In this document: in pieces, positions 34,861 through 43,450 of the stretch
How positions within the stretch are numbered: position 1 is the first letter of the stretch
Layout: every line of letters starts with the position of its first letter
Source of the DNA: Bradyrhizobium embrapense
Lineage (GTDB): Bacteria > Pseudomonadota > Alphaproteobacteria > Rhizobiales > Xanthobacteraceae
Assembly (NCBI RefSeq): GCF_001189235.2
Contig: NZ_LFIP02000003.1
Location: forward strand, 558,001-622,000
Direction: 5' to 3'
DNA: 64,000 nucleotides
Made by a program: the position numbers and the translations under genes
Notes under the pieces: generated by a model
Database searches by the model: none
The model's input: only the letters and a program-made list of their open reading frames with translations
Told to the model about the DNA's origin: nothing

Positions 34861-35904
34861 ATGAATGCATTGATCCGAATCCTGCGCGCCCGGCGTTTCG
34901 CCGCGCGGTTCGTGCTGGCCGGCGCCGTGGCAGTCGGGCTGGCGGCCCCGGTCCTTGCCGAGCCGCCGCTCGAAAAGACCGAGATTCGCTACCAGGGTTG
35001 GGCCGGTCAGGTAACGTTCGCCGAGCTCGCCGAAGACCTCGGCTATCTCGCGCCGCTGAAGCTGAAATGGGTCGGCAACACCATCAGCGGGCCGCAGGAC
35101 ATCCAGACCGTCGTCACCGGCGATACCGATATCGGCGGTGCGTTCTATGGCGCAATCCTCAAGCTGATCGCGGCGAAGGCACCGATCAAGGCGGTGATCG
35201 GCTATTACGGCTCCGACGCCAACACCTATCAGGGCTACTTCGTCAAGGACGACAGCCCGATCAAGACGGCGCGCGACCTGATCGGCAAGAAGGTTGCGGT
35301 CAATACGCTGGGCGCCCACCTCGAATTCGTGCTCCGCGAATATCTGGCGCGGAACGGCCTCAGCGCCGGCGAGGCGAGGCAGGTGACGTTGGTGGCGATA
35401 CCGCCGGTGACGGGTGAGCAGGCGTTGCGCCAGGGGCAGGTCGAGGTGAGTACGCTCAGCGGCGTGCTGCGCGACAAGGCGCTGGAGCGGGGCGGCATCC
35501 ATTCGCTGTTCAACGATATCGATCTGTTCGGCCAGTTCACCGGCGGCGCCTATGTGCTGCGGGACAAGTTCATCAGGGACAATCCCAATGCGTCGCGCAA
35601 GCTGGTCGAAGGCATCTCGCGCGCGATCCAGTGGGCACAGGCCACGCCGCCGGAAGAAGTGCGGGCCCGGTTCGAAAAGATCATCGCGGAACGCAAGCGC
35701 AACGAGGATGGCTCGACGATCAAGTACTGGAAGAGCACCGGTGTCGCGAGCAAAGGCGGTGTGATCTCAGACGCCGAGATCCAGGTGTGGATCGATTGGC
35801 TCGTGAAGGACGGGCTGTTCAAACCGGGGCAGATCAGGGCGTCCGACACCTACACGAATGAGTTCAACTATTTCCGTCCCGGCAAGACGGCGGAGGCGCG
35901 ATGA
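34861..35904 (+). CDS. ABC transporter substrate-binding protein (sulfonate/nitrate type)
   Basis: A protein of 347 residues with an Arg-rich N-terminus and signal peptide (FVLAGAVAVGLAAPVLA, then EPPLEKTE). The mature fold is the SsuA/TauA type: IRYQGWAGQVTFAELAEDLG, TGDTDIGGAFYGAILKLIA and LIGKKVAVNTLGAHLEFVLREYL. GAGGGAG lies seven to thirteen bases before the ATG. It overlaps the ATPase gene by four bases. It likely captures an organosulfonate for the TauD enzyme or the LLM monooxygenases. The signal peptide argues against a cytoplasmic DszB-like desulfinase, which shares this fold. Confidence 0.86.
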   Translation: MNALIRILRARRFAARFVLAGAVAVGLAAPVLAEPPLEKTEIRYQGWAGQVTFAELAEDLGYLAPLKLKWVGNTISGPQDIQTVVTGDTDIGGAFYGAILKLIAAKAPIKAVIGYYGSDANTYQGYFVKDDSPIKTARDLIGKKVAVNTLGAHLEFVLREYLARNGLSAGEARQVTLVAIPPVTGEQALRQGQVEVSTLSGVLRDKALERGGIHSLFNDIDLFGQFTGGAYVLRDKFIRDNPNASRKLVEGISRAIQWAQATPPEEVRARFEKIIAERKRNEDGSTIKYWKSTGVASKGGVISDAEIQVWIDWLVKDGLFKPGQIRASDTYTNEFNYFRPGKTAEAR

Positions 35905-36761
35905 GCCCGGTCAAGATCCGCTTCGAGCAGGTCCGCAAGGAATTCATCACGCGGGGCGAAGGCGGCCGCCCGGCGGGTTGCTTCACTGCACTGGAAGACA
36001 TCACGCTCGATGTGCGTGCTGGCGAATTCCTCGCTCTCGTCGGACCGAGCGGCTGCGGTAAATCGACCTTGCTCGATCTGCTGGGCGGACTGACGGCGCC
36101 GACCAGCGGCCTTATCTTGCTCGATGGCCGGCCGATCGGCGGTCCGGGACGAGATCGCGGCATCGTGTTCCAGCAATACGCGCTGTTTCCTTGGCGGACC
36201 GCAGCGCAGAATGTCGAGTTTGGGCTCGACATCGCCGGCCTGAAGGCCGGGCAGCGGCGCGAGGTCGCGCGGCATTTCCTCGATCTGGTCGGGCTGTCCG
36301 GCTTTGCCGATCGCTATCCGCACGAGCTTTCCGGCGGCATGAAGCAGCGCGTCGCGATCGCGCGGAGCCTCGCCTACGATCCGGAAGTCCTGCTGATGGA
36401 CGAACCGTTCGCTGCGCTCGATGCACAGACGCGTGAGACGCTGCAGGGCGAGCTGCTGCGGATCTGGCGCGCCACCGGCAAGACCATCGTCTTCATCACC
36501 CATGCCATCGACGAGGCGGTCGTGCTCGGTCAGCGCGTCGCGGTGATGACATCGCGCCCGGGCCGGATCAAGCAGGTGATCGAAATCCCCGACGTGCTGC
36601 GCAGCGAGGCCGAGGATGTGCGTTCGCTGCCGGAGTTCGGCCGCGTCAGGCATGAGGTCTGGACCCTGCTGCGCGAGGAAGTGCAGAACGCCCAGCAGGG
36701 ACAGTTGTCGGGCGACGCGCGGCGCGCCGGTCGCGAGGTGGAGGAGGAGGCGCATGTCTAG
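35901..36761 (+). CDS. ABC transporter ATP-binding protein (sulfonate/nitrate type)
   Basis: A protein of 286 residues. Walker A is GPSGCGKST, the Q-loop FQQYALFPWRTA, the signature LSGGMKQRVAIARSL, Walker B VLLMDEPFAALDA and the switch His FITHAIDEAV. It starts within the binding-protein stop (ATGA) and its end overlaps the permease start by eight bases. It powers sulfonate-type import. Confidence 0.9.
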   Translation: MSPVKIRFEQVRKEFITRGEGGRPAGCFTALEDITLDVRAGEFLALVGPSGCGKSTLLDLLGGLTAPTSGLILLDGRPIGGPGRDRGIVFQQYALFPWRTAAQNVEFGLDIAGLKAGQRREVARHFLDLVGLSGFADRYPHELSGGMKQRVAIARSLAYDPEVLLMDEPFAALDAQTRETLQGELLRIWRATGKTIVFITHAIDEAVVLGQRVAVMTSRPGRIKQVIEIPDVLRSEAEDVRSLPEFGRVRHEVWTLLREEVQNAQQGQLSGDARRAGREVEEEAHV

Positions 36762-37620
36762 TCTGGAGATGTTGACCCTGCTGGAGCTCGGCTATGGCCG
36801 GCGCGAGACCGGCGCGGACCGCCACGCATCGGCGGCAGTTCGGATGCGCGTCGCCCTTCGCCGGCTGGCCACCGCGGGTCGCCGTTCGCTGCTGCTGATT
36901 GCTCTGCTGGCCGCCTGGGAGGCGGTGCCGCGGCTCGGGCTGATCGATGCCGTGTTCTTGCCGCCATTCTCGGAGGTGATCGCGGCCGGCTGGCAGCTTG
37001 CGCAAACCGGCGAACTCTACGACGACGTCTCCGCCAGCCTGCTGCGCGCCCTGAGCGGATTTCTGATCTCGGTTGTCTTGATTGTCCCGCTCGGCCTCGT
37101 CGTCGGCTGGTACACTCGGCTCGGCGATCTCCTGAACCAGTTCATCGAGATCTGCCGTAACACGGCGCCGCTGGCGCTGCTGCCCGTGTTCATTCTGCTG
37201 CTCGGGATCGGCGAATTGTCCAAGATCACGATGGTGATCTACAGCTGCGCCTGGCCACTGCTGCTCAACACCATTGCTGCGGTGAAGCAGGTCGATCCGC
37301 TGCTGATCAAGTCGGCGCGGACCATGGGCGCTACGCCGCAGCAGCTGTTCCGCAAGGTGATCCTGCCGGCCGCGCTTCCAACCATCTTCGTCGGCATTCG
37401 CCTCGCCAGCGCATCGGCCATGCTGGTGCTGGTGGCGTCCGAAATGGTCGGCGCCAAGGCCGGCCTCGGCTATCTCATCATCAACAGCCAGTACAGCTTC
37501 CTGATCCCACAGATGTATTTCGGCATTTTCGGAATCACGGTGATCGGTCTGGCCTTCAATGCCGTTCTCGAGGCGATCGAACGGCATTTCATGCGCTGGA
37601 AGCAGCCGGCGGCTGGTTAG
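36754..37620 (+). CDS. ABC transporter permease (sulfonate/nitrate type)
   Basis: A protein of 288 residues with about six membrane segments after a 40-residue charged leader. The EAA loop is KSARTMGATPQQLFRKVILP. The ATG at 36754 has a GAGGAGGAGG site directly upstream and lies inside the end of the ATPase gene. The gene ends in a four-base stop-codon overlap with the convergent serine acetyltransferase gene. Confidence 0.9.
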   Translation: MSSLEMLTLLELGYGRRETGADRHASAAVRMRVALRRLATAGRRSLLLIALLAAWEAVPRLGLIDAVFLPPFSEVIAAGWQLAQTGELYDDVSASLLRALSGFLISVVLIVPLGLVVGWYTRLGDLLNQFIEICRNTAPLALLPVFILLLGIGELSKITMVIYSCAWPLLLNTIAAVKQVDPLLIKSARTMGATPQQLFRKVILPAALPTIFVGIRLASASAMLVLVASEMVGAKAGLGYLIINSQYSFLIPQMYFGIFGITVIGLAFNAVLEAIERHFMRWKQPAAG

Positions 37621-38582
37621 GAGGAGGGGTTGCCGCCGCCCGGCGTGTTCCGCGCGGTGGCCTGGGTCACCACGCTGTTCGGCGGGACATCCCTGGTCAG
37701 CCAGACATTGCCGCCGACGGTCGAACCGCGGCCGATCGTGATGCGGCCCAGGATGGTGGCGCCGGCATAGATGACCACGTCGTCCGCGACGATCGGATGA
37801 CGGGCGTCGCCCTTGATCAGGCTGCCTTCGTCGTCGGTCGGGAAATGGCGCGCGCCGAGCGTGACGGCCTGGTAGATGCGGACATTGTCGCCGATGATCG
37901 CCGTTTCCCCGATTACGACGCCGGTGCCGTGATCGATGAAGAAGCCCGCGCCGATGCTGGCGCCGGGATGAATATCGATGCCGGTCCGGGTATGCGCGAT
38001 CTCCGCCATCAGGCGAGCCACCAGCCGCGCCCCGAGCCGGTACAGCAGATGGGCGAGGCGGTGGTGGATGATCGCGGTCATGCCGGGATAGCCGATCAGG
38101 ATCTCAGGAAAATTTCGCGCCGCCGGATCGCCGACGAAGGCCGCGCGCAGATCGTTGACGAGAAGCCCGCGCACCTGCGGCAATTGCGCAGCGAACGCGC
38201 GCGTCAGTTCGACGGCGTCATGGCGCTGGAAGCCCGGCTCGAGCTCGTCGCCGACGAACAGCGCCGCGCGGTGGATTTGCGCGTTGAGCGAATCCAGCGC
38301 GATGCTCAAGGTGTTGCCGACAAAATAGTCGATGTTCTCGCCGTCGAGATCCGATTGGCCGTAGTGCCGCGGGAACAGCGCCTCGGTCAGGCCGTCCAGG
38401 ATCGCTTCCAGCGCATCGCGCGATGGGGCGCGGCGCGGATCGCCGTCCCGCCTGATGCTGTGGGTCTCTTCCCTGGAGACGCGCAGTTCGGCAACGATCC
38501 GGTCGAGCTGCCAGCGGCCCGGCGGGCTGCCGGCAACGCCGGCCGACGATGGTGGCGACTGTGGCGGCATTTCGCGCTTCAT
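37617..38582 (-). CDS. serine O-acetyltransferase (EpsC/CysE family)
   Basis: A protein of 321 residues. It makes O-acetylserine, the carbon acceptor for sulfide in cysteine synthesis. The C-terminal left-handed beta-helix shows the hexapeptide repeats IDIHPGASIGAGFFIDHGTG, VIGETAIIGDNVRIYQAVTL and TIGRGSTVGGNVWLTRDVP, with the catalytic Asp-His in FFIDHGTG. About 150 N-terminal residues form the helical domain. The length and organisation match the EpsC-like form common with cysteine-synthase homologues. AAGGAGAG precedes the start. It ends a reverse-strand operon behind the flavin reductase, so acceptor supply rises with organosulfur use. Confidence 0.9.
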   Translation of the reverse strand: MKREMPPQSPPSSAGVAGSPPGRWQLDRIVAELRVSREETHSIRRDGDPRRAPSRDALEAILDGLTEALFPRHYGQSDLDGENIDYFVGNTLSIALDSLNAQIHRAALFVGDELEPGFQRHDAVELTRAFAAQLPQVRGLLVNDLRAAFVGDPAARNFPEILIGYPGMTAIIHHRLAHLLYRLGARLVARLMAEIAHTRTGIDIHPGASIGAGFFIDHGTGVVIGETAIIGDNVRIYQAVTLGARHFPTDDEGSLIKGDARHPIVADDVVIYAGATILGRITIGRGSTVGGNVWLTRDVPPNSVVTQATARNTPGGGNPSS

Positions 38583-38600
38583 GGCGTGCCTCTCCTTGTC

Positions 38601-39173
38601 CTAGCGGACGTGGGCCAGCGGGATACTGACTTCAGCAAGCAGATCGAGGTCGGCCTCGTGATCGATCTGCACATATCGTCCGTTCCAGTAGGTGAGGCCG
38701 GACAGGCGGTGCGAGACGTCCATGCTGGACAGCCGACCTACGATGATGCCGTGGGAGTGCCGTTCGATGATCTCCTCGACCTGGCATTCGACCGTGGCCA
38801 GCGAATGTTGTAGCAGCGGGACGCCGGAAGCACCCGGGATCCAGTCCGTTCCGTCGAAACGCCGTCTGCCTTTCAGGCGGCTGTTGCTGAACCGCTCCGC
38901 CAGCGCCTGCTGGTCCGAGCCGAGGATGTTGACGCCGAATAGCCGGTGGCGGGCGATCGGCTCAAAAGAGGAGGCCTGCCGGTTGATGCTGACCAGGAGC
39001 CGAGGTGGCGAGGCGCTCAGCGACGTCAGCGAGGTGACAGTCATCCCGGTGATGTCATCACCGCTTCCCGCCGTGATGACGCAAACGCCACCGGCGAGGC
39101 GGCGCATCACCAGCCGAAACTGCAGCTCGATCTCGTGATCCGCGTCGACCAAATGGATGTCCGGCTTGCTCAT
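38601..39173 (-). CDS. flavin reductase family protein
   Basis: A protein of 190 residues of the FMN-binding split-barrel family that reduces free flavin with NAD(P)H. Motifs seen are RLAGGVCVITAG, GMTVTSLTSLSASPPRLLVSI and FGVNILGSDQQALAERFS. AGGGAGAG lies close before the ATG. It sits between the DszC/SfnB-like oxygenase and the serine acetyltransferase on one strand. It likely supplies reduced FMN to that oxygenase and to the four LLM monooxygenases nearby, as DszD or SsuE do. Confidence 0.9.
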   Translation of the reverse strand: MSKPDIHLVDADHEIELQFRLVMRRLAGGVCVITAGSGDDITGMTVTSLTSLSASPPRLLVSINRQASSFEPIARHRLFGVNILGSDQQALAERFSNSRLKGRRRFDGTDWIPGASGVPLLQHSLATVECQVEEIIERHSHGIIVGRLSSMDVSHRLSGLTYWNGRYVQIDHEADLDLLAEVSIPLAHVR

Positions 39174-39212
39174 CGGGTCTCTCCCTTTTGCCGCCGCCGG
39201 ATCCGCTTCCGA

Positions 39213-40442
39213 TCAGAAGAAGCCCTTGGCGGGTAGCGGCGTGCCGCTGATCTCATATTGCCCGATCGAGCGGGCCTTGAAGGTGTTCGGGTTGTGCGAC
39301 GCCAGGGTCCGCGCGTTGCGCCAGTGGCGGTCGAAATTGGTCGCCTTCTTGGTGGCGGACGCGCCGCCGACATCGAACAGCAGGCTGCCGCTGCGGATCG
39401 CGAGCTCATCGGCGACGATCTTGGCTTTTGCCGAGAGCAACGCGGCCCTGTGCGCGGCGTCGACTGCACCGGCATCGCCGGCGTCGAACGCATCGGTGGC
39501 GGCGTCGAGCGCCTCCGCCGCCGCGAGCACGACGGTCTCGGCCGCAAATGCGCCGCTGGCGATCTGGCCGACGGTCTGCTGCAGCAACGGGTCGTCCGCC
39601 GGGACCTCGCTCGGCGCGTAGTAGAACGTGCGCTTGCGCGACCGCACCAATTCGGCTGCGTCCTGCAACACCGCGCGCGCGATACCGGCGTTGATCGCGG
39701 TCAGGAACAGTTGCGCGAATGTGTTGGCGTAGGGAATGCCGTAGCCGGTGTCAGGGGCGTCGAACACCACCTCCTGGCGCTTGACGCGCACGTTGCGGAA
39801 GTGCGTGGTGCCGGTTGCGGTCAGCCGCTGGCCGAGCCCGTCCCAATCGTCGATCAGCTCGATCCCCTCGCGGTTGACCGGGATCAGCACCGCCGCATTG
39901 GCGCCGGCCGTATCGGCCGTGCGCACCAGCACATAGTCCGAATAGAGCGTGCCGGTGCTGTAGTATTTGGTGCCGTTGAGCAGATAGTCGTCGCCATCGG
40001 CGGTCAGTGTGGTGTTCGGCGTGACATTGCCGACTTTCGGGGTATCGAGTTCGGTGGCTGCGAGCCCGATGATCGCGCCGTCGGCGACGGCCTTCTGCCA
40101 TTGCCGGTGCTGTTCGTCCTGGGGACGACGCACCAGCCGTTCGACCACGCTGAAATGGTTGCGCAGGATATGCGCGACGTTGGCGTCGGCGGCGCCGAGC
40201 CGGATCACGAGTTCGAACAGCGTGCGGATCGACGCGCCCGCGCCGCCGACATCCACCGGAAGCCGCAATGCGCCGAGACGCGCATTGCGAATGAGATCGA
40301 CCTCGGCGAATGGCAGGATACGTTCGCGCTCGCGCTGACCTGCCGCCTCGGCGATACGGCTCAGCAGCGCATCGATGTCGGGGGATTGGCTATCCAGGCG
40401 ATCGGACGGCTGCAGGGAGCTGGCGGATACGGGCTTGTTCAT
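39213..40442 (-). CDS. acyl-CoA dehydrogenase-fold flavin monooxygenase, DszC/SfnB type
   Basis: A protein of 409 residues. Its order of N-terminal helical, beta-barrel and C-terminal helical regions is that of acyl-CoA dehydrogenases, but wording such as ERERILPFAEVDLIRNARLG, AADANVAHILRNHF and TKYYSTGTLYSDYVLVR matches the monooxygenase subgroup that includes dibenzothiophene monooxygenase DszC and sulfur-acquisition protein SfnB. The DNP/DTE-type catalytic base of true dehydrogenases is not apparent. It uses reduced flavin from a reductase, and that gene follows 39 bases downstream. Oxidation at sulfur is the family inference; a true dehydrogenase is the less likely alternative. The start is ATG 40442. 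Confidence 0.82.
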   Translation of the reverse strand: MNKPVSASSLQPSDRLDSQSPDIDALLSRIAEAAGQRERERILPFAEVDLIRNARLGALRLPVDVGGAGASIRTLFELVIRLGAADANVAHILRNHFSVVERLVRRPQDEQHRQWQKAVADGAIIGLAATELDTPKVGNVTPNTTLTADGDDYLLNGTKYYSTGTLYSDYVLVRTADTAGANAAVLIPVNREGIELIDDWDGLGQRLTATGTTHFRNVRVKRQEVVFDAPDTGYGIPYANTFAQLFLTAINAGIARAVLQDAAELVRSRKRTFYYAPSEVPADDPLLQQTVGQIASGAFAAETVVLAAAEALDAATDAFDAGDAGAVDAAHRAALLSAKAKIVADELAIRSGSLLFDVGGASATKKATNFDRHWRNARTLASHNPNTFKARSIGQYEISGTPLPAKGFF

Positions 40443-40498
40443 GGATCTCGGCCTGGAATGATGATCTTGCTCTGTTGCGCATTCGATTGTGGTCGAAC

Positions 40499-40517
40499 CG
40501 GCATCGTTAAGATGCCG
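40499..40517. promoter_or_regulatory. inverted repeat in the divergent sulfur promoter
   Basis: CGGCATC-GTTAA-GATGCCG is a perfect 7-bp inverted repeat with a five-base spacer. It lies 57 bases upstream of the DszC/SfnB-like start and about 185 bases upstream of the divergent LLM gene. It is a candidate operator. Confidence 0.45.
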
Positions 40518-40702
40518 CAAACTGTCCCACGATTTTTCGCCAACAGAAATAGAGCGGTATTTCAATTGTCGTGAGGTTTGGAGTTTTCTGATTTGTCTGC
40601 GCGGGTGGCGCGGCAAGGAAAATCTTTTGATGTGACGTTGCTTGATCTCTGGCCGCGTCTTGGTGAAAAGCGGAGCAACAAGGCGCAATTCGGAGATCGC
40701 CA

Positions 40703-41791
40703 ATGACGATACGACCACTTCGCTTCGGCATCTGGGCGCTGGTGCACGGCTCGCGCGCTGCCTATCAGGATCCCGAGGAGCCCTATGATGCATCATGGGA
40801 GCGCAATCGCGACCTCGTGATCGCGGCCGAGGCCCTCGGCTACGATTCCACGCTCATCGCACAGCACACCATCAATCCCCATCAGGAGGATCTTGATCAG
40901 CTCGAAGCCTGGAGCGCCGCCGCCGCACTTGCCGCGCTGACCAGCCGGATCGAGATCATCGCCGCCATCAAGCCCTACCTCTATCATCCGGTGGTGCTGG
41001 CGAAGCTTGCGCTCGGGATCGAGAACATCAGCCGCGGCCGCTTCGCGATCAATCTGGTCAATGCCTGGAACCGGCCCGAGCTCGACAAGGCCGGCATCGG
41101 CTTCGCGGAGCATGACGCCCGCTACGCCTACGGCCGGGAGTGGATCAACGTGGTGTCGCGTCTGATGCAGGGCGAGCGGCTGACCTACAAGGGTGAGCAT
41201 TTCGATATCAGGGACTACGTGTTGCGGCCGGGCAGCCTCTATCGGCCGCGACCGTTGATCTATGTCGGGGGCGAATCCGAGCCTGCGCGTGCCCTGGTCG
41301 CCGATCACGGCGATGTCTGGTTCATCAATGGACAGCCGCTTGACGACGTCGCCGGCCTGATTGCCGACGTGGCCGCGCGGCCGCGGGCCACGGCTCCGCT
41401 TCGCTTCGGGCTCTCCGCTTTCGTGATTGCGCGCCCGACCCGGGCCGAGGCGGAGGTGGCTTACGAGCGGCTGCTCGATCTCTCCAGAAAGGATGCGCCG
41501 ATCAAGGCGATCCAGAAGCAGAACACCGATCCCAAGGTCGTGATGATGCAGACCATGCAGAAATCTGCGCGGGTTGGCAGCAATGGCGGGACGGCCGCGG
41601 GCTTGGTCGGGAGCTATGACGAGGTGGCGGCTCGCATCCAGGCTTTCCAGGCCGCCGGCATCGAGCTCTTCATGTTGCAATTCCAGCCGTTCGAGGCCGA
41701 GATGGAGCGCTTTGCCAAGGAGATCATTCCACGCGTTCGTGCACAGGCACCCGCCGCCGACAGGCTGTCACGTCCGGCCGGCGCGCGCTGA
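40703..41791 (+). CDS. LLM-class flavin monooxygenase, alkanesulfonate (SsuD/SfnG) type
   Basis: A protein of 362 residues in the bacterial luciferase-like family. The shorter SsuD-like layout is seen in RFGIWALVHGSRAAYQDP, SWERNRDLVIAAEALGYDST, AAIKPYLYHPVVLAKLAL and NISRGRFAINLVNAWNRPE. SsuD desulfonates alkanesulfonates and SfnG attacks dimethylsulfone, both with reduced FMN. GGAG sits seven bases before the ATG. It is divergent from the DszC/SfnB-like gene with the reductase. Which of the two substrate classes it uses cannot be told. Confidence 0.85.
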   Translation: MTIRPLRFGIWALVHGSRAAYQDPEEPYDASWERNRDLVIAAEALGYDSTLIAQHTINPHQEDLDQLEAWSAAAALAALTSRIEIIAAIKPYLYHPVVLAKLALGIENISRGRFAINLVNAWNRPELDKAGIGFAEHDARYAYGREWINVVSRLMQGERLTYKGEHFDIRDYVLRPGSLYRPRPLIYVGGESEPARALVADHGDVWFINGQPLDDVAGLIADVAARPRATAPLRFGLSAFVIARPTRAEAEVAYERLLDLSRKDAPIKAIQKQNTDPKVVMMQTMQKSARVGSNGGTAAGLVGSYDEVAARIQAFQAAGIELFMLQFQPFEAEMERFAKEIIPRVRAQAPAADRLSRPAGAR

Positions 41792-41795
41792 TGAG

Positions 41796-43136
41796 TCAGG
41801 CGCTCGTGGCGGTCGGCGGTTGTCGCGCAAAACGGCTCACCGGCCGCGGCAACCCAAAATGCTCGCGCAGGGTGGCCCCCGCGTAATCGCGCCGGAACAG
41901 CGCCCGTTGCTGCAGGATCGGCACCACGGTGTCGACAAACACCTCCAAGCCAGTGGGCAATACGTCCGGCATCAGGTTGAAGCCGTCGGCCGCGCCAGCC
42001 TTGAACCAGGCTTCGATGTCGTCGGCGATCTGCTCGGGCGTGCCGACGATGATCCGGTGGCCGACACCGCCACCGAGCGCGCGCAGCAACTGACGGACCG
42101 TGAGATTGCCGCGGCGCGCGATGTTCACCGTTCCCTGGAACATGGTGTGGTTGGCGTTGGCCGGAAGCGGCAGCGGATCGGGCAGGGGCTTGTCGAGATC
42201 GAGAACTGTCGGGTCGACCTGCAATGTGCCGGCCAGTCGCGCAAGGCTGTATTCGATCGGAACCAATTCCCAGAGCTCGTCTTGCCGTCGCTTGGCTTCC
42301 GCTTCGGTGCTGCCGATGACCGTCGCGAGTCCCGGCAGAATCACGATGGAGCTTCCGGCGCGGCCGTATGCGGCAGCCCTGGCACGCAGATCGCGCGCAT
42401 AGGCGACGCCTTCGTCGACGGTTTGTGCCAGCGTGAACACCGCTTCGGCCTGTGCGGCGGCGAGGTCGCGGCCGTCGCTGGATCCGCCGGCCTGAACGGT
42501 GACGGGGCGTCCCTGCGGCGAACGCGGCACGTTGAGTGGGCCGGCCACGCTGTAATGGGTGCCGCGATGCCCGATCGGGTGGACCTTCGTCGTGTCGACG
42601 AAGCGCGCCGCCTCCTTGTCGCCGACGAAGGCATCGTCTTGCCAGCTGTCCCACAACGCATGGACGACTTCGGCGAACTCCTTGGCGCGGTCGTAGCGCG
42701 CCTTGTGCTCGAGTACGGTCGGGAGGCCGAAGTTGCGGCTGGCTGCGGCGTCCGCCGTGGTCACGGCATTCCAGCCGGCGCGGCCGCCGCTCGCCAGGTC
42801 CAGCGTCGCGAAACGGCGCGCGATATTGTACGGCTCATTGTAGGTCGTCGATGCCGTCGCGATCAGCCCGATATGGCTGGTTGCGGCCGCGACGCTTGCC
42901 AGCACGATGGTCGGCTCCAGCGACATGAACGAGCGGTAGTCGATGCGGTCGGTGATGGCGGGCGTGTCGGCGAGGAAGATCGCATCGAGCTTGCCGCGTT
43001 CCGCGATCTGCGCGACGCGCACGTAGTGGCCGACGTCGAAGCAGGCGCGCGGGTCGCTGTCGGGCAGCCGCCAGGCCGACGCATAGACGCCGGAATGCAG
43101 AAGATTGACGTTGAGGTGAAGCTGACGATGGGACAT
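41796..43136 (-). CDS. LLM-class flavin monooxygenase, NtaA/SnaA/DszA type
   Basis: A protein of 446 residues, paralogous to the gene at 29765-31105. It shares the opening RQLHLNVNLLHSGVYASAWR, KLDAIFLADTPAI, SGGRAGWNAVTT and NFGLPTV, and ends with ADGFNLMPDVLPTGLEVF. The start is ATG 43136, before the conserved domain. It converges on the SsuD-like gene with a four-base gap and diverges from the flavoprotein/ferredoxin pair. Paralogues of this type usually divide a range of sulfones, sulfonates or thioethers among them. Confidence 0.88.
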   Translation of the reverse strand: MSHRQLHLNVNLLHSGVYASAWRLPDSDPRACFDVGHYVRVAQIAERGKLDAIFLADTPAITDRIDYRSFMSLEPTIVLASVAAATSHIGLIATASTTYNEPYNIARRFATLDLASGGRAGWNAVTTADAAASRNFGLPTVLEHKARYDRAKEFAEVVHALWDSWQDDAFVGDKEAARFVDTTKVHPIGHRGTHYSVAGPLNVPRSPQGRPVTVQAGGSSDGRDLAAAQAEAVFTLAQTVDEGVAYARDLRARAAAYGRAGSSIVILPGLATVIGSTEAEAKRRQDELWELVPIEYSLARLAGTLQVDPTVLDLDKPLPDPLPLPANANHTMFQGTVNIARRGNLTVRQLLRALGGGVGHRIIVGTPEQIADDIEAWFKAGAADGFNLMPDVLPTGLEVFVDTVVPILQQRALFRRDYAGATLREHFGLPRPVSRFARQPPTATSA

Positions 43137-43450
43137 GGCGGCTGTATCTGCGATGATGCTTGCCGCTAGATATCCGCATGATGCGCGCGCGAAAATGCAT
43201 CGCGGCCCCGAGCGGGCAAAAAGAAATATCCGTCCCCGCCGGCGCGCCTTGTGCGCAAGCTCGTGTCGCGTTGTTCGTCGCTGACGCAACATCCGGCATG
43301 CGACGACACGAATCTTCTTTGTCCAGCAAGGTGGGTGAAAGCTTCGTCCAACTCTGTGCAAATATCTGAAATTGCCAGTCGGGCTGGCGCGCGCGACGAT
43401 GTCTGACGGCGCGCCTCGCGCCGCGCCCAATCCGCCCGGAGCTTTCCATC
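43137..43450. other. divergent intergenic region
   Basis: About 310 bases between the DszA-like gene and the APS-reductase-like flavoprotein gene. No gene is seen. CGCATGATGCG (43175-43185) is a perfect palindrome around one central base and may be an operator half of a larger site. Confidence 0.35.

Noticed and set aside
34861..35904. DszB-like desulfinase
   Set aside because: The fold family fits, but the signal peptide and the overlapping ABC ATPase and permease genes make it an ABC binding protein.
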